Below are positions 17,036 to 26,003 of a DNA stretch of 64,000 bases, in pieces. The notes under the pieces are model-generated. The model ran no database searches. It was not told where the DNA came from and saw only the letters and a list, made by a program, of their open reading frames with translations. The stretch is from the NCBI GenBank assembly GCA_041658345.1, contig JBBAAK010000003.1:62001-126000 (forward strand), given 5' to 3'. The stretch comes from JBAZYV01 sp041658345. GTDB taxonomy: Bacteria > Patescibacteriota > Gracilibacteria > UBA1369 > 2-02-FULL-48-14. Within the stretch, counting starts at the first letter, position 1. Each line of letters begins with the position of its first letter. The position numbers and the translations under genes were made by a program.

Positions 17036-17542
17036 TTAAATCTGATTTTCTTCTTTTTTGCGTTTTTTGCCTTTGTCCTCTTTTAGGCTAAGGGCGCGGT
17101 CTATGAATAAAACGCCGTCCAGGTGGTCGATTTCGTGCTGAATTATGCGGGCGTTAAAGTGCACAAGTTCGAGGGCTTGCTCCTGATTTTTTAGGTTTTT
17201 GTAGCGTACAATAATCTTACTTGCTCTTTCCACTTGGCCCCAAACTCCCGGAATGCTTAAACAACCTTCTTCGCCGATCTCTGTGGCATCCGAAATTTCT
17301 ATTATTTCCGGATTTAGCATTGGCAAAATTATCTCGTTTTTTTCGCCCGGATTTAGTTTGCAAACTATCATCCTAATGTTGCGTCCAACCTGTGGGGAGG
17401 CGAGGCCAACTCCACGTTCTTCATCCATGGTTTTAATCATGTCCATGGCAAAATTTTTGAGTTCGGCGGTAGCTCCGGCAATCTCTTTTGAGGGTGTGCG
17501 GAGGGTTTTGTTGTCTGTGCCTTTTTCGACTTTTAAGCTCAT
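17036..17542 (-). CDS. def: Peptide deformylase
   Basis: A 168-residue protein with all three family motifs in order: GVGLASPQVG (motif 1), EEGCLSIPG (motif 2, metal-binding Cys) and QHEIDHLDGVLF (motif 3, HExxH). It removes the N-formyl group from nascent proteins with a metal cofactor. A Lys/Glu-rich C-terminal tail of about 15 residues is extra. It is the last gene of a three-gene minus-strand operon and overlaps prfB by 4 nt (ATGA). Confidence 0.96.
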   Translation of the reverse strand: MSLKVEKGTDNKTLRTPSKEIAGATAELKNFAMDMIKTMDEERGVGLASPQVGRNIRMIVCKLNPGEKNEIILPMLNPEIIEISDATEIGEEGCLSIPGVWGQVERASKIIVRYKNLKNQEQALELVHFNARIIQHEIDHLDGVLFIDRALSLKEDKGKKRKKEENQI

Positions 17543-18627
17543 ATGTTGGTAGATTTTAGGCTGGCCTCCAGGAACTCGTCAAGGTTGCCGTTGAGCACGT
17601 CTTCAACCTGGCTGGTTTCGCAGTCCGTGCGGTGATCTTTAACCATTTGGTATGGTTGCAAAACGTAAGAACGAATTTGATTTCCCCAAGAATGTTGCAC
17701 ATGTTCGCCCTTAATTTCTTGAATGTTTTGCAGGTGATGTTGTTCTTTTAGTGCGACTAATTTACTTTTTAAAATGGCTAGGGCAACTTGCCTGTTTTGG
17801 AGTTGACTTCTTTCTGTTTGGCAGGCGATGGTAAGCCCTGTTGGCCTATGCGTTAAATGCACGGCTGAATTGGTTTTATTCACATTTTGCCCGCCCGCAC
17901 CGCCGGCTCTACAAAATTCCCATTCCAGGTCATCATCTTTAATCTCAAGATCAGTTTCTGCGATTTCGGGAGTTACTTCAACAAGCGCAAAGGAAGTTTC
18001 ACGCGTGTGTTTTGCGTTAAAAGGTGATAGGCGGACCAGTCGATGCACTCCGTGTTCGTGTTTTAAATATCCATAAACATAAGTGCCGTCCACCTTAAAA
18101 GATGCGCTTTTTATACCGGCCTCTTCAGCTGGATTTAAGTCTAATTCTGTGGTTTTCCAGCCCTGCTTTTCGGCGTATCTTAAATACATGCGCATCAGCA
18201 TTTCTGCAAAATCTTGGGCGTCCACACCTCCTGTGCCCGCATGGAAAGATATGATTGCGTTGTTTTGATCATAAGGACCGCTCAAATAAAGCTCATTGCT
18301 TAAGTGTGCGTGCTGTTTTTCCGCAACGGTTAAATCTTTTTCCAGTTGAGCGACTGTTTCTTTGTCGTCCGGTAAAATCATATCTGTTAAATCGAGCAGG
18401 TCTTTTACGTCTTTTGCTATTTTCTCCCAGTTTTCTATGGTTCCGCGGATAAATCCTGCTTCTTTTGAGATTTTTTGCGCAGATTCTTGATCATTCCAAA
18501 AATTAGGTGCTGACATCTTTGCTTCCAGCTCAACTAGGGCTGATTTTTTTTGTGGCAAATCAAGATGAGAAAGTGATTTTTGCACTTCGTCTTGGAGGAG
18601 TAGTAGGCGGTCTTTGATTTCTTGCAT
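17539..18627 (-). CDS. prfB: Peptide chain release factor 2
   Basis: A 362-residue class I release factor. The stop-codon specificity tripeptide SPF is seen in VHRLVRLSPFNAKHTRETSF (about residue 199), and the catalytic GGQ in GGAGGQNVNKTNSAVHL (about 241-246). It reads UAA and UGA. The frame is continuous from MQEIKDRLLL, so the programmed +1 frameshift used by many bacteria is absent. Its own stop is UGA, overlapping the start of def. This gene is evidence that UGA is a stop codon in this organism. Confidence 0.97.
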   Translation of the reverse strand: MQEIKDRLLLLQDEVQKSLSHLDLPQKKSALVELEAKMSAPNFWNDQESAQKISKEAGFIRGTIENWEKIAKDVKDLLDLTDMILPDDKETVAQLEKDLTVAEKQHAHLSNELYLSGPYDQNNAIISFHAGTGGVDAQDFAEMLMRMYLRYAEKQGWKTTELDLNPAEEAGIKSASFKVDGTYVYGYLKHEHGVHRLVRLSPFNAKHTRETSFALVEVTPEIAETDLEIKDDDLEWEFCRAGGAGGQNVNKTNSAVHLTHRPTGLTIACQTERSQLQNRQVALAILKSKLVALKEQHHLQNIQEIKGEHVQHSWGNQIRSYVLQPYQMVKDHRTDCETSQVEDVLNGNLDEFLEASLKSTNI

Positions 18628-18629
18628 TA

Positions 18630-19694
18630 TTAAAATAAATTATCTATCACAAGATCCGTAAGGGCAATGAGTAGGTTTTTGCCTGGCGTTTGGCCTGCGC
18701 TTAGGCCGTTTTGTACGGCCCTTAGAATTGGAACTAGTTTTTCGCTGACTCCTGCCGGTAAGCGGTTGGCGTAGATTGTCACCTCAAATCCATCAACTGT
18801 TAAGGTGTTTGGCGTTAGAGTGTTACTACTGCCGGCCTGCAGTAATGAGGATAGAAGTCCAACAAATTTGAATGCTTTGCCCTGAAATATTATCTCCGGA
18901 TTAAGTGAGTACAAACTCGTAATAATTTCGTTTCTCAAAAAAACAATTGAAGATTTTTTGGGTGGGGTTAAGAGTGGGTTTTGCAGGCTGAGGTATAGGT
19001 TTTTCATGGTGTCTGAAAAGGCTTTGAGCTTGAGTGGGCTCTGGGTCTGGTGCATGCGGGCATTCATGTTTTCAAAAAGAGGTTTTAGCACTCCACTGGC
19101 CTGGGGAATTTCTTTCTCCACCAAGCTTGTGACCTTTTCCGTGAACACGTCTGACATTAGGTCTATGCGAGCCCGGGGCCCAACTGCTAGTTCTACACGC
19201 GCTGGCGTGTCTATAACCGTGAGCACCCCTTCCGTTAAAAGGCGTGACTCAATAGTTCCTACCAATTTACCCATATCATAAGAGGCTCGTGCGCCTTTCT
19301 CTTCTTTCGTTTTTTCCCACCATGCGCCTAGGCTCTCGTTTATCAAAAGTCCCGCCCCTATTAAAACCTGTGGATCTTCTCTTATCGCAACAAGATCTTG
19401 AACCAGAACGTAGACGGTCTCTTGGGGGTGAGAAACTATGCTATTCGCCAGGGCTGCCATGTTTTCGCTTGTCTCGAGGATGGAATCTACTAATCCTTCG
19501 GCGAAAAGGGTTGGGTCAAAACCGGTTAGGACTTTGGAAAGCTCTATACATTGCTCGTCCTTATAAACCTCTTTTACTGCCTCTTGCGCCACGTAGTGTA
19601 GCACATTGCGGACGCCTTTTTCCGTCCAGGTGAGGTCTTCACGGGTAAGTGCGGGCTCTTTTGTCTTTGGGGCTGGTTTGGGTGCTTCCTCCAT
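18630..19694 (-). CDS. Conserved-looking hypothetical protein heading the prfB-def operon
   Basis: A 354-residue soluble protein starting MEEAPKPAPKTKEPALTRED. The first 20 residues are Pro/Lys-rich; the rest is predicted helical with long hydrophobic heptads and no transmembrane segment. No family is recognised. It ends 2 nt before prfB begins, so it is co-transcribed with prfB and def. It is divergent from the flippase gene. Confidence 0.75.
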   Translation of the reverse strand: MEEAPKPAPKTKEPALTREDLTWTEKGVRNVLHYVAQEAVKEVYKDEQCIELSKVLTGFDPTLFAEGLVDSILETSENMAALANSIVSHPQETVYVLVQDLVAIREDPQVLIGAGLLINESLGAWWEKTKEEKGARASYDMGKLVGTIESRLLTEGVLTVIDTPARVELAVGPRARIDLMSDVFTEKVTSLVEKEIPQASGVLKPLFENMNARMHQTQSPLKLKAFSDTMKNLYLSLQNPLLTPPKKSSIVFLRNEIITSLYSLNPEIIFQGKAFKFVGLLSSLLQAGSSNTLTPNTLTVDGFEVTIYANRLPAGVSEKLVPILRAVQNGLSAGQTPGKNLLIALTDLVIDNLF

Positions 19695-19729
19695 ATCAGT
19701 TGTATATTACTAGGCACACTCTAAAGGAT

Positions 19730-19758
19730 TTGTTTTGGTCGTCAAGACGCACTAGAAT
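19730..19758 (+). promoter_or_regulatory. Promoter of the flippase gene
   Basis: TTGTTT (19730-19735) and TAGAAT (19753-19758) are 17 nt apart. The expected start near 19765 is only about 4 nt before the ATG at 19769, so the message is nearly leaderless. This also argues against the earlier in-frame start at 19649. Confidence 0.55.
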
Positions 19759-19768
19759 ACCTGCGACT

Positions 19769-21250
19769 ATGTCTACTGCAAAGAAAATCCTCGGGAATAC
19801 CATTGTGCAAATTGTTGGGCGCGCGGTAATGGCGGTAACGAGCATTGTGATTTTAAAGGCGATTTCGCAGTTTTTGAGCGTGGAAGGTTATGGAATGTAT
19901 ACCGCTGTGTTTGAGTTTTTGGCGTTTTTTGGGATTGCTGCGGATTTTGGACTTTTTACAATTGGTGTACGTGAAATGGGGAAGGGCGTGCGAGATAAAA
20001 ACTTTATAGTCGGCAACATTTTTGGCATGAGACTCCTTACGGCAATTTTAATGATGTGCTTGGCTGTGATTTCTGTTTTTTTAATCCCACAGTACCAGGG
20101 AACTTTTATTCCAATCGGGGTCGCGATTGCGTCGCTATCTGTGTTTTTGTCCATTATGCAGGGCACCACTTCCAGCGTTTTGCAGGTTGAACTTAAGATG
20201 CAGTACGCAACAATCGGGCTGGTTGTTGGCAAGGTGGTTTCTATGCTTTGGATGCTTGCAACTATTTATATTTTTTACAAAGGGGCTCCCGGGCAAGGTG
20301 CCTTTAATCAATTGATGGTCGCCGGCGTGGTTGGAAATCTTTTTGCCTTTGTTTATACCTTCCTTTATGCCATTAAATTTGCGCGGATTCGTCCGCAGTT
20401 TGCACGTGAATATTGGAAGGAGATTTTGGTCGGAGCTTTCCCTTATGGAATCGCGCTAATCTTGAATATGATTTATTTTAGGATTTCGAGCATTATGATT
20501 TTGTTTATAAAGGGGCCGACTGAGCTTGGTTTTTATGGCCCGCCAATGCGAATACTCGAGATCTTGAATGTGATTCCGGTTTATTTTATGAACAGCGTTT
20601 TGCCGGTTTTGTCTCGCGCGGTTAGGGAGGATGCCAAAAAAGCGGTGCGAATCTTGCAGTTGGCTTTTAATTTTATGTTTTTGGCGGGCCTTCCGATGGC
20701 GATTGGGCTTTATATTTTGGCCTATCCTGTGATTTTTTTAATCACACAGCCGGAGTTTTTGAGCCAGCTTGATAAGGGTATTTATGGCTCCGATGTGGCC
20801 CTACAGATTTTGGTGGTTTCTATGTTCTTTTCGTTTTTAAACAGTGTGTTTAATTACTCGCTGATTGCTTTAAATAAACAGGGGCTACTCCTTTGGGTGA
20901 ATGGCGGAGCTTCAATTTTAAACTTTTTGGTAAATCTGTTTGTGATTCCGCTCTGGGGCTTCCGCGGTGCTGCGCTCACAAGTGTTTGCACAGAGATTTT
21001 TATATTGATTTGTTCTTGGGCCTTGGCACGCAAATACATCGCCTACAGGTTTGATGTGCTTGGCTTGGTCAAAATTACTTTTGCCGGCGCTGTGATGGGG
21101 CTTGTGGTTTTCTTTTTGCAAGAGCCGTCTTACTACTGGTTTAATATGCAAAATCTAAACGTGATCTTTTTATCTGTGGTGGGCGCAGTAGTTTACTGTT
21201 CCCTGGTTTTACTTCTTAAGGTTGTGCCAAAAGAGGTGAGGGGTGCTTAG
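19769..21250 (+). CDS. Polysaccharide flippase (Wzx/MOP superfamily)
   Basis: A 493-residue integral membrane protein with 12-14 hydrophobic helices. The start MSTAKKILGNTIVQIVGRAVMAVTSI and the glycine-rich GYGMYTAVFEFLAFFGIAADFGL segment are typical of oligosaccharide flippases of the MOP superfamily, which move lipid-linked sugars across the cytoplasmic membrane. An in-frame extension to 19649 is rejected because it is antisense to the divergent gene and lies upstream of a good promoter. It could export a glycan made with the Wzy-like and glycosyltransferase genes elsewhere in the window. Confidence 0.88.
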   Translation: MSTAKKILGNTIVQIVGRAVMAVTSIVILKAISQFLSVEGYGMYTAVFEFLAFFGIAADFGLFTIGVREMGKGVRDKNFIVGNIFGMRLLTAILMMCLAVISVFLIPQYQGTFIPIGVAIASLSVFLSIMQGTTSSVLQVELKMQYATIGLVVGKVVSMLWMLATIYIFYKGAPGQGAFNQLMVAGVVGNLFAFVYTFLYAIKFARIRPQFAREYWKEILVGAFPYGIALILNMIYFRISSIMILFIKGPTELGFYGPPMRILEILNVIPVYFMNSVLPVLSRAVREDAKKAVRILQLAFNFMFLAGLPMAIGLYILAYPVIFLITQPEFLSQLDKGIYGSDVALQILVVSMFFSFLNSVFNYSLIALNKQGLLLWVNGGASILNFLVNLFVIPLWGFRGAALTSVCTEIFILICSWALARKYIAYRFDVLGLVKITFAGAVMGLVVFFLQEPSYYWFNMQNLNVIFLSVVGAVVYCSLVLLLKVVPKEVRGA

Positions 21251-22486
21251 TTATTGGGTTACCTTAAGGTCGTATTCGTCTGCCGGGTCTTGGCCTAAAG
21301 TATATTCTCGGGAAGTTTTACATGTACCGTCTTTCTGCTTTTTTGTGCATTCCCACCAGCTATCATTTTGCGAAGATGGCTGTAGGTCTATACAAGAGAC
21401 TGTGTCACAAAAAGTGGCTGACTGTTGATAGTTCGGCTCCCCGTCTATAAACCTGGCAGTTATGCTCCAAGCCCCTGGGGCGGATAATTTAGCCTGTCCA
21501 TGTGGCATGGCTTCCCAATTACGGCCCGAGTCGTCAACCTGTGGCTTATATTGCCCTTCTCCATAGATTGTCCCCTCGCCGTTTGCTATTGCAACAAATG
21601 GTCCTGTGCCTAGAACGGAGCTCTTGTCCCCGTTTGTGTCTGTCCCTGGAGAAACTGTATATGTGTTTGCGCTCGTGCTCATTCCTTTTGCACGTGCTTC
21701 TAGCGCGCCGATAGAAAAATCTATAACGGCGTTGCCCTCTTTAATCTCCTCTGCGGTAAAGTACGCCTCGGCTGCGTCCGCAACAAAATCCCTACCGGCC
21801 TTGCCTCGTGGGCTTGCTCCGTCTCCAAATGGCATAACTGGTGTAATGGATTCCCTTTTGTTTGGGTGTAGCGCCCTGTATTCCATTTTTGCCCTCTGGG
21901 CATCTGTGCCATTAAAATATTCTGGAGTGTAAACTATATTAGGAATGCCATTAACCGTTACAATGGCTCCAAGCGCTGGGTAGTTTGTACTTGTTTCGTA
22001 CAAAGCGTTGTCTTGTCCCAAACAGATTTGTTGGTCTGCTGTAAAATACTGAAGTGGTACTGTTTTGCCGAAGAATTCCTTTGTGCGAGCCCAAACCCCA
22101 TTTTCGAGGGGCTTGATTCCTGCCGGGCCTGCGTTTAACAATATTGGGTTGAGTGTTGCTACATCTAGCGCCTGCTTGCGAGCGGCTTGAATTGCTGCTA
22201 TTTGTTTGTCTGAACACTCTTTGCGCTCTGCAAGCAGGGTTTCTGTGGTTTCGCCTAAAATAAAGCCGCCAACTGAGTTGTCCCTTATGGAATCTCTTCC
22301 TTCCGCAACTTGGCCTACCATCGCTTGCAGGGCCCCTATGTCGTGATTGCCCTCGTCGGTTTTGGACAAATTAAATGCGCGTTCTCCCGGTTCTTGTGGT
22401 GATTCGTCTCTGGCACAACGCCCAATTGCTCCAGTTGTGAGCAAAGCCCCCAATGCGCCTATTCCTAATGCTTTTCCCCAGCCCAT
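21251..22486 (-). CDS. Secreted protein, function unknown
   Basis: A 411-residue protein beginning MGWGKALGIGALGALLTTGAIGRCARDE, a hydrophobic glycine-rich N-terminus consistent with a signal peptide or anchor. The mature part is rich in Thr/Gly/Asp/Asn with scattered cysteines (four in the last 50 residues, suggesting disulfides), as in extracytoplasmic proteins. No domain is recognised. Its stop directly abuts the convergent flippase stop (21250/21251). Confidence 0.7.
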   Translation of the reverse strand: MGWGKALGIGALGALLTTGAIGRCARDESPQEPGERAFNLSKTDEGNHDIGALQAMVGQVAEGRDSIRDNSVGGFILGETTETLLAERKECSDKQIAAIQAARKQALDVATLNPILLNAGPAGIKPLENGVWARTKEFFGKTVPLQYFTADQQICLGQDNALYETSTNYPALGAIVTVNGIPNIVYTPEYFNGTDAQRAKMEYRALHPNKRESITPVMPFGDGASPRGKAGRDFVADAAEAYFTAEEIKEGNAVIDFSIGALEARAKGMSTSANTYTVSPGTDTNGDKSSVLGTGPFVAIANGEGTIYGEGQYKPQVDDSGRNWEAMPHGQAKLSAPGAWSITARFIDGEPNYQQSATFCDTVSCIDLQPSSQNDSWWECTKKQKDGTCKTSREYTLGQDPADEYDLKVTQ

Positions 22487-22543
22487 GGTAGTTTTTGTAA
22501 AAAGTGATGCAATCCTACCATGTTTTGGCGAGTTGTCAAGGGC

Positions 22544-22615
22544 CTGACGTGTGAAAATATGTTTCGCGGTTAACCCTCGAGGGGTTGCGCGTCAACAAAC
22601 CGGCATTTTGTGAAG
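22544..22615. repeat. Dispersed palindromic repeat, copy B, overlapping the end of murD
   Basis: Left arm CTGACGTGTGAAAATATGTT, core AACCCTCGAGGGGTT and right arm TTGCGCGTCAACAAAC...ATTTTGTGAAG align with the copies near 8.2 kb. The core is changed from CTCTCGAGAG to CCCTCGAGGG, that is, changed symmetrically on both sides so that pairing is kept. The right arm provides the last codons and stop of murD. Confidence 0.8.
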
Positions 22616-23998
22616 CGATTTGCTCGGGTGGACTTTTGCTTGGCCTTCTTTTGCCAATTTTCTAAAGGCTTCGCCACGTTTTTTGTAGTTTTCAAACTGA
22701 TCAAAAGAGGCGCAGGCGGGTGACAAAAGTACAATGTCGCCGGGGAGGGCTTGGGTTTTGAGCATGAGAAAGGCGTCTTCCAGGCTTTTTGCGCGGATTA
22801 TTTGGAGTGGGGTTGGTTTGGGGTTGTCGTTTTCGGCAATAGCCCCCTGCAAAGCTTCTTCCATGCGGTCTGCGGTTAGGCCGATAAGCAAGATGGTTTT
22901 AAGGTTGGTGGCGAGCGCGCAAGCGCGAGCCCATAAGGTAAAATCACTAAACTTTTCGCTACCACCTGCTATCAAAATGAGTGGCTCTGTAAATGCTCTT
23001 ACGCCCGCAATACTGGTCTCCGGAGTTGTAGAAAAAGAGTCATTAAAATATTTTACTCCATTTTTTTCGCAAACAAATTCCAGCCTGTGAGGAAGCCCTA
23101 TAAACTCACGCAAAGCAGTTATAATATCTTCATTCTCTATTCCAAAAAGTTTACCCACCAAACAGGCCGGCAATGCGTTCTCATAATTATGTTCGCCCCG
23201 CAAAGCTATGTCCTTTTTTTGTGCCACAACTTCGCCAAATATTACTATGTTTTCCCCTTCAAAATGTGCGTCTTGCAACGTGGATTCGCCGTGTGGCCCC
23301 TTGCTATATCCATACTTTTTGCCAGCCCCAAGTGTAGAAAACGCTCGTGAGCCCTCGTAGTCCATGTTGATAATGGCAATGTCATTCTCCTTTTGATGCT
23401 TCACAAGCGCCTCTTTTGCTCTTTTGTACTCCGTAACAGAAGAATGGTAGTCCAAGTGATCACTAGAAACGTTCAAAACAATCGCAAGGTGCGGGCTTAG
23501 GCTCAAATCTTCAAGCTGAAAACTGGATAGTTCAAGCACAACGATGTCGTCCGGCGTAAGCTCATCCAAAAAATCTATTGGCGGATTGCCTAAGTTGCCA
23601 CCAACAAAGACTCTTTTTGCTCCTTTTTTTAAAATTTCACTGGTTAAAACCGTGGTTGTGCCCTTCCCTTTTGTGCCGGAAATTCCAATGATTTGGCATG
23701 GACAATTCTCAAAAAAATACTCGGTTTGGCTAGTAAATTCCGCGCCGGCTTCTTTTACTGATCTTAACTCTGGGCGGAGTAAAGCAATGCCCGGCGATCT
23801 AAAAATCACCTCTTGTCCTAGAAGGTTTAGGAATGCCTTCTCTCCAAGTTGCGTCTTTACGCCCTCCGGCAGTTCTTTGATTTCTACCCTTTCATCGTAA
23901 ATTGTGAGGGATTTAAATCCATGTCTCAAAAGGTATTTTGTGACGGCACGGCCCTCTATTCCGTAGCCCAATATGGCGATTTTTGTGCTTGTGTCCAT
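22592..23998 (-). CDS. murD: UDP-N-acetylmuramoylalanine--D-glutamate ligase
   Basis: A 468-residue Mur ligase. The N-terminal Rossmann domain begins TKIAILGYGIEGRAVTKYLL, the ATP-binding P-loop is GISGTKGKGTTTVL, and NDSFSTTPETSIAGVRAF plus LIAGGSEKFSDF are in the C-terminal domains. It adds D-Glu to UDP-MurNAc-L-Ala in peptidoglycan precursor synthesis. ATG at 23998 is chosen; a TTG three codons upstream (24007) has an AAGGAG site 4 nt away and is a real alternative. The final residues SLHKMPVC are encoded by a dispersed repeat element, so the natural C-terminus has probably been replaced. Confidence 0.94.
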   Translation of the reverse strand: MDTSTKIAILGYGIEGRAVTKYLLRHGFKSLTIYDERVEIKELPEGVKTQLGEKAFLNLLGQEVIFRSPGIALLRPELRSVKEAGAEFTSQTEYFFENCPCQIIGISGTKGKGTTTVLTSEILKKGAKRVFVGGNLGNPPIDFLDELTPDDIVVLELSSFQLEDLSLSPHLAIVLNVSSDHLDYHSSVTEYKRAKEALVKHQKENDIAIINMDYEGSRAFSTLGAGKKYGYSKGPHGESTLQDAHFEGENIVIFGEVVAQKKDIALRGEHNYENALPACLVGKLFGIENEDIITALREFIGLPHRLEFVCEKNGVKYFNDSFSTTPETSIAGVRAFTEPLILIAGGSEKFSDFTLWARACALATNLKTILLIGLTADRMEEALQGAIAENDNPKPTPLQIIRAKSLEDAFLMLKTQALPGDIVLLSPACASFDQFENYKKRGEAFRKLAKEGQAKVHPSKSLHKMPVC

Positions 23999-24036
23999 TG
24001 GAATCAATGTACTCCTTGCAACAAGGTTTTTCCACC

Positions 24037-24065
24037 TGGACTTACGGACGAAATTTCGTTAGAAT
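24037..24065 (+). promoter_or_regulatory. Promoter with an internal palindrome for ribonuclease J
   Basis: TGGACT (24037-24042) and TAGAAT (24060-24065) with a 17-nt spacer. The spacer contains the perfect 12-bp palindrome ACGAAATTTCGT (24048-24059), which touches the -10 box and is well placed for a repressor or other dimeric regulator. Confidence 0.5.
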
Positions 24066-24119
24066 TGTGGCGCAAAAAAAATTGGGGGAAGAAGACTTGT
24101 TTAATCGAATAACAGAATC

Positions 24120-26003
24120 ATGAGTCAAATAGATAAATTATCGGAATGGTTGCTTAATGCAGTACAGGGTGGGGCTAAGGGGCAGATTGTCTCTAGGCCT
24201 GTTTATAACAAACCCATTAAAACGCCGGCTCCGCAAGTACAAAGACAGGAGAAGCAACGGACCGCGTCAACTCCAGCGCCCATACAAAAACAGCCTTCCG
24301 GGCGCACCCAAGCGGTGGGGCCAGCGCGTCCAAGTTCCCACCCAAAAACACTTAGGATTATACCTATTGGTGGGCTTGAGGATGTTGGTAAAAATTCAAT
24401 GATTGCCGAGTACGAAAACGACATCATCGCCATAGATATGGGCTTTCAATTCCCGGATGATGAGCTTTTTGGCGTGGACTATATAATCCCGGACATCCAA
24501 TATTTGGTAGAGAGAAAAAGTCACATCCGTGGCCTTGTTATAACTCATGGACATTTAGACCATATTGGGGCTTTGCCTTATGTTCTCCCGGAGCTTGGTT
24601 TTCCTGTGGTATACGGGTCTAAACTCACAATTGGATTGATTCAAAAACAGCTGGCTGAATTTAAGCTTTTAAAGCAGACGCGCTTCCGCGTTATAGATAA
24701 TGAGCAGGTTTATCAGTTGGGAGCCTTTAAAGTCGACTTTTTTAGAGTTAATCACTCAATTCCTGATGCAATGGGCGTAAGGGTTAGAACGCCTTCGGGC
24801 TCTTTTGTGCATACCGGTGATTTTAAATTTGATTTTACCCCGGCGGACGGCATCGAATCCGATATTCGCAAAATGACCGCAATAGGAAATGAAGGTATTG
24901 ATGTGCTCTTTTCCGATAGCACAAACGCTCTAAAGCCGGGCCACACTATTTCCGAACGTATGGTCGCGGAGGATTTGGAAACGGCGATTTCCGGAGCAAA
25001 GGGCCGTATTATCATTGCTTGTTTTTCTTCTATGATTGGGCGTATTCAACAGATTGTGGAGTTTGCCGAGTCACACGGAAGAAAAGTGTTTTTGTCTGGC
25101 GGGAGTCTTGAGGCAAATGCGGAAATCGCACATGAGCTTGGGTTCTTAAAATTTCACAAAGATCAGCTTAAGGGAATTCGCGAGGTTAATAAGTTTTCCG
25201 ATCAAGAGGTTCTAATTTTAACTACCGGTGGGCAGGGGGAGCCAATGGCTGCACTTTCTCGCATGGCTGGTGGGGCGCATGCTCACGTTAAAATTCATCC
25301 GGGAGATACGGTTTTAGTCTCTTCTTCTCCAATAATTGGGAATGAGAAGCAGGTTGCCTTTTTGGTGGATTCTTTGGTGCGCCGTGGGGCTCACGTGGTC
25401 CACAATCAAATTATGGACATACACACTTCCGGCCATGGGCAACAGGAAGATCTTAAGCTTATGATGAGCTTAATCAGGCCAAAACATTTAGTGCCAATAC
25501 ATGGTAGTTTTTACATGCGAAAAGCTCATGGCGAGCTTGCTCCAAGTGCTGGAATCCCGGAAGAGAATGTTCACCTGATTGATAATGGGGTTGTTGTGGA
25601 GATAAAAAATAATGAATTGCATGTAAAAAAAGAGGATATTAAGGTTAGGTATGTTGTTGTGGATGGTGGAGTTAAGGGCGATTTGGGCTCCCAGGTTTTG
25701 AAGGACCGCGAGGTAATGGCCCAAAATGGATTTGTAAGTGTTGTGTTAAAGATGAGGGGGGCCAAGGTGGTCGGGAACCCGGTTGTGAGTGCCAGGGGTT
25801 TTGTATACCAAAAAGACCTTGCCAGAATGCTTACAGAGATTGAAAAACGCGCCAAAACCAGCGCGGAGGGGCTACTTGAACGGGAGAAGAGACATATTAA
25901 AGAAAAAGAGATAGAAGACCGTGTTAGAAGTGATATTGCCGGGCTTATAGTCCAAAAATTAAATAGGCGCCCACTTATAAACATTGTGGTGCTTTTTGTG
26001 TAA
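24120..26003 (+). CDS. rnj: Ribonuclease J
   Basis: A 627-residue metallo-beta-lactamase/beta-CASP nuclease. The zinc motif THGHLDHIGALPY is near residues 141-153, with VHTGDFKFDF and HTSGHGQQEDLKLMM further on, and a C-terminal beta-CASP/RNase J domain. It acts as a 5'-3' exo- and endoribonuclease in mRNA decay and rRNA maturation. A 75-residue Pro/Gln/Lys-rich disordered extension precedes the catalytic core, which begins LRIIPIGGLEDVGKNSM. It is divergent from murD and followed by the putative replication origin. Confidence 0.95.
   Translation: MSQIDKLSEWLLNAVQGGAKGQIVSRPVYNKPIKTPAPQVQRQEKQRTASTPAPIQKQPSGRTQAVGPARPSSHPKTLRIIPIGGLEDVGKNSMIAEYENDIIAIDMGFQFPDDELFGVDYIIPDIQYLVERKSHIRGLVITHGHLDHIGALPYVLPELGFPVVYGSKLTIGLIQKQLAEFKLLKQTRFRVIDNEQVYQLGAFKVDFFRVNHSIPDAMGVRVRTPSGSFVHTGDFKFDFTPADGIESDIRKMTAIGNEGIDVLFSDSTNALKPGHTISERMVAEDLETAISGAKGRIIIACFSSMIGRIQQIVEFAESHGRKVFLSGGSLEANAEIAHELGFLKFHKDQLKGIREVNKFSDQEVLILTTGGQGEPMAALSRMAGGAHAHVKIHPGDTVLVSSSPIIGNEKQVAFLVDSLVRRGAHVVHNQIMDIHTSGHGQQEDLKLMMSLIRPKHLVPIHGSFYMRKAHGELAPSAGIPEENVHLIDNGVVVEIKNNELHVKKEDIKVRYVVVDGGVKGDLGSQVLKDREVMAQNGFVSVVLKMRGAKVVGNPVVSARGFVYQKDLARMLTEIEKRAKTSAEGLLEREKRHIKEKEIEDRVRSDIAGLIVQKLNRRPLINIVVLFV

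Noticed and set aside
17539..18627. Programmed frameshift in prfB
   Set aside because: The frame is continuous from the start and no in-frame UGA or slippery CUU-UGA-type site is present near codon 25.
17036..18627. UGA recoding to glycine, as in Gracilibacteria
   Set aside because: Several genes end in UGA with normal lengths, in-frame UGA is absent from conserved domains, and an SPF-type release factor 2 is encoded.
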